Source of the DNA: Zygnema cylindricum
Lineage: Eukaryota; Streptophyta; Zygnematophyceae; Zygnematales; Zygnemataceae
Reading direction: 5' to 3'
Assembly (NCBI GenBank): GCA_037447655.1
Contig: JBBHKE010002834.1
Coordinates: 299,256-352,262 of the forward strand
Length of the DNA stretch: 53,007 nucleotides
The first letter of the stretch is position 1. Every line of letters starts with the position of its first letter. Under the pieces are notes generated by a model. It had not been told where the DNA came from. It made no database searches and saw only the letters and a program-made list of their open reading frames with translations. The position numbers and the translations under genes were made by a program. Positions 50,524 to 53,007 of the stretch are shown in pieces.

Positions 50524-52830
50524 TTACTTTTTCGCAAAAGAAATCAAAAGTTTGTGAAATCTCTCCGAATCCTCCAAATAACACGCATGCCCGGCATTCG
50601 GAAAAATTACCTAAAACCACAAAAAAAAAAGCAAGTAAATTAAAGAATGATATGGGGAGAGGTCAACGGGAAAGGATAAACATTTGGAAAAATGACGTCA
50701 AAAAAATGAAAAAAAATGTGAAAGAATTTGAGTGAAGTCATATTTAAGCAGTAAAAATAAAAACAATTACGAGTCGATATATAATAATAATAACAACAAC
50801 AATAACAATAACTATAACAATAACAAAAACAATAATAAGAATAATAATAAAAGCAAGAAAGCAAAATTTAACAACAATAAATTGGGACATTTTTCTTAGG
50901 TCCTCGATAAAAATTATCAGGCTGATATTATATATAATAATTTTATTGTCGATAAAAATTTGATATGAAGGACAATCCAGTCATTACAAAAAAAAAGGAC
51001 GTCGCGAAAAAGATAAATCGAGGCATGTAATATGTACGGATATCAAATACTAACATCCAAAAAATAAAAAGTTTTCAACTTCTACGGTACAAACCATAAG
51101 TTTAATGCCCGGATACAATTGGAACAAAAACAAGTCTGCTATATCGTAATAACCGGTTATCAAAATAATCGATTATCGAAATAATTAAAGATAGAAATAA
51201 TCGATTATCGAAATAATCGAAGATTGAAATCATCAGTTGTCAAAATAATCGAAGATTGAAATAATCGGTCATCGAAAAAATTGGTTATCGAAATAATCGG
51301 TTATTGAAATAACTGATAACCGGTTGTCGAAATAACTGGAGATCAAAATATCGAAATAATCGGTTATTGAAATAATTGATAGCCGATTATCGAAAGATCA
51401 GTTATATTGAAATATGCGGTTCTTGAAATAATTGGTTATACATCGAAATAATCGAAGATTGAAATAATAGTTATCGAAATAATCCGTTATCAAAATAATC
51501 GATTATTAAATTAATCGATTATTGAATTAATCGATTATTGAATTAATCAATTATTGAAATAACCGAAAATCGAAATAATCAGTTTTATCGAAATAACCGG
51601 TTGTCGAAATAACCGGAGATCAAAACAATCAGTTATCTCAGAATAACGAGTTATCAAAATAATCAAAGGTCAAGATAATCAGTTATCGAAAAAATCAGTT
51701 ATTGAAATAATCGGTTATCGAAAAATAATTGAATTATAGTCCATAAGTATGGAGGCAAGAATCCGATTATCATATTATATTTAATCATATCTATAATACA
51801 TTACATAGAGACTATTATAGTAGATTATTATATTATATTACATTCAATAATATTGTTATCGCCAATTACCGGTTAAGATAGGAATCCTAATAATAATAAC
51901 AAAAACAAAAAATAAAAATCAGTACATCTTTCCTCCTCTACTTTGGATTTATATAAAAAGACAAAATGAACTCAACACAAGAAAAAAAATGTACAATAAC
52001 TTCGACAAAAAAGGCCGTGTACCAAAAAAAAGGGGGGGGGGGAGAAAGGGGAGAGGGAGGGAGAGAGCGGAGGGGAGAAGGGAGAGGAGAAAAAAAAGGT
52101 TTTCGAGTTTTACATATTCCGATTCCTCGAAACATTCGGCTAATTTTTTGGCTTTTTCCGGATGGTCTCTCTCTCCTCTCAAAACCAAAGCCGAAATATT
52201 TTTCACCTGTGATTTTTTTTATTTTTTCACATAAACAACAATTTATTTATTTTAAAAAACTTGTCCCGTGCCAATTATTATCCATTTACATATTTTTAAT
52301 GAGTTTTTTTTTTTTTCTCAATACTGGACGAGAGAACTGGAAAAAGGAAGATAGTAAAAGCAGAAACAAGCGGCAAAGACAAAAAAATAAGGAAAAAAAA
52401 AGGAGGAAAAACTAGACATTCAAAAATAAAATATTATAAGTAAACATTAGACAAAAGAATAAAAAAACGTTAAAAAGGAAAAAATCGGAACTGAAATTAC
52501 ACCCAAATGTTTAATTTTTTTGTGTTAAAAAAGAAACATAAAAAAACCCAAAAAAAACAAAAAGAAAAAACCGAAAAGAAAAACTGAAAAGGAAACACAA
52601 AAAAAACACAAAACCACAAAAAAAAAAAGCACATAAAAAAAATGTACGGGTGCATTACTCACTTTTGTCTTTTTCAATAACGTCTGAAAATTGTCCTCTC
52701 CCACGGGAGCAATGGGTATGACTTTTGTCATTTTCTCGGGAAAAGACAAAATAAAAGGAAACCCAAAAAGACCGCTGCGAGAGGGAACCACTAATAGTGT
52801 GGATTTCCCGAGAGAGAGAGCCTCCCAAAT
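50524..52830 (-). CDS. ABHD14: ABHD14-like alpha/beta hydrolase, last three exons (partial)
   Basis: Exons 52830-52663 (acceptor CCCCAG, donor GTGAGT), 52206-52114 (CACAG, GTAAAA) and 50610-50524 (TTTTAG, stop TAA) join in phase 0 to 115 residues. The catalytic triad is visible: nucleophile Ser in VPSRSGLFGFPFI, Asp in LRGERDH, His in FPNAGHACYLED. VIPIAPVGEDNF and AGHACYL are characteristic of the ABHD14 family. The protein ends LLISFAKK. The upstream part with the oxyanion loop lies beyond the right edge. ABHD14B in animals is reported to act as a protein deacetylase/hydrolase; function in algae is unknown. The last intron (1,503 bases) contains a 16-base minisatellite and a GA tract. Symbol assigned from remembered family motifs. 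Confidence 0.85.
50740..50880. repeat. AATAAC trinucleotide-rich stretch
   Basis: Loose AATAACAAC repeats in the last intron of the hydrolase gene. Confidence 0.7.
51130..51735. repeat. 16-base GGTTATCGAAATAATC minisatellite
   Basis: About 36 copies of TCGGTTATCGAAATAA with frequent substitutions, in the last hydrolase intron. Many units are partial palindromes (ATAATCGATTAT). Confidence 0.92.
52030..52100. repeat. Short GA tract near the hydrolase middle exon donor
   Basis: A purine run starting about 15 bases beyond the donor at 52113. It repeats the association of GA tracts with splice junctions. Confidence 0.8.
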
Positions 52831-52839
52831 CTGGGGGGG

Positions 52840-52906
<67 letters not shown>
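52831..52906. repeat. GA dinucleotide repeat before an acceptor
   Basis: About 30 GA units preceded by a G run; CT-rich in the transcript, directly upstream of the acceptor of the 52830 exon. Confidence 0.95.
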
Positions 52907-52908
<2 letters not shown>

Positions 52909-52962
52909 CAACGTCTATGTTTACTAATTTATGTTTGGGGGTTTTTTAAGGGGATATTTTTG

Positions 52963-53007
52963 GGCACCACTAATAGTGTGGATTTCCCGAGAAAGAGAGC
53001 TTCCCAA
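52963..53007 (-). repeat. Copy of the hydrolase exon 5' edge at the window end
   Basis: The plus strand CCACTAATAGTGTGGATTTC and the bases up to the window end repeat 52787-52828 with about two differences. This is the amino-proximal part of the 52830 exon copied upstream. The copy is cut by the window edge, so its acceptor cannot be seen; it might be an alternative exon. Confidence 0.88.

Overview
The window is nuclear DNA from a eukaryote, most likely a green alga or other member of the green-plant lineage. Four points support this. RPS9 has the plant-type start ([20 protein letters not shown]) and an acidic tail. A CMP/dCMP-type deaminase looks like plant guanosine deaminase. An FKBP with TPR repeats follows the plant FKBP42/TWD1 layout almost residue for residue. 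TTTAGGG-type telomere-like motifs occur in several places. All genes are split by GT-AG introns, and exons were joined by hand using splice sites, phase and family resemblance; no alignment program or transcript data were available. The species is not identified.

Layout, left to right. ATG5 (minus strand, two exons, the rest off the left edge) lies at 0.5-2.5 kb. A cluster of small transposons with terminal inverted repeats (TIRs) fills 3.1-7.4 kb. An unrecognised plus-strand gene runs from 7.6 to at least 10.9 kb; its exons encode an Asn-Pro tract made of telomere-like repeats and long Glu/Arg/Gly/Lys tracts made of GA repeats. A possible retroelement gag remnant lies near 12.4 kb. RPS9 (minus, three exons) spans 15.0-18.8 kb. 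A second transposon cluster, including two hAT-like copies in inverted orientation, fills 19.9-22.2 kb. The guanosine deaminase gene (plus, three exons) spans 23.2-25.7 kb. Between 25.7 and 35.3 kb there are two large CAGTTY hexamer arrays, AT-rich DNA, an inverted duplication and a transposon pair. FKBP42 (minus, six visible exons) spans 35.3-42.2 kb. A third and deepest transposon nest fills 43.3-49.1 kb. An ABHD14-like hydrolase (minus, last three exons visible) spans 50.5-52.8 kb and continues off the right edge.

The genes do not form a pathway: autophagy, ribosome, purine catabolism, chaperone/isomerase and serine hydrolase. What unites them is intron structure. In all five recognised genes, introns carry extra, partly decayed copies of the adjoining exon edge together with its splice junction. 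These copies are usually embedded in long GA- or CT-rich tracts, sometimes as tandem arrays. I regard this repeated exon-junction pattern as the most interesting signal in the window.

The transposons give unusually clean evidence: 8-base target duplications for four hAT-like insertions, TAA duplications for two PIF/Harbinger-like ones, and element lengths that agree once nested insertions are subtracted. No autonomous transposase gene was seen.
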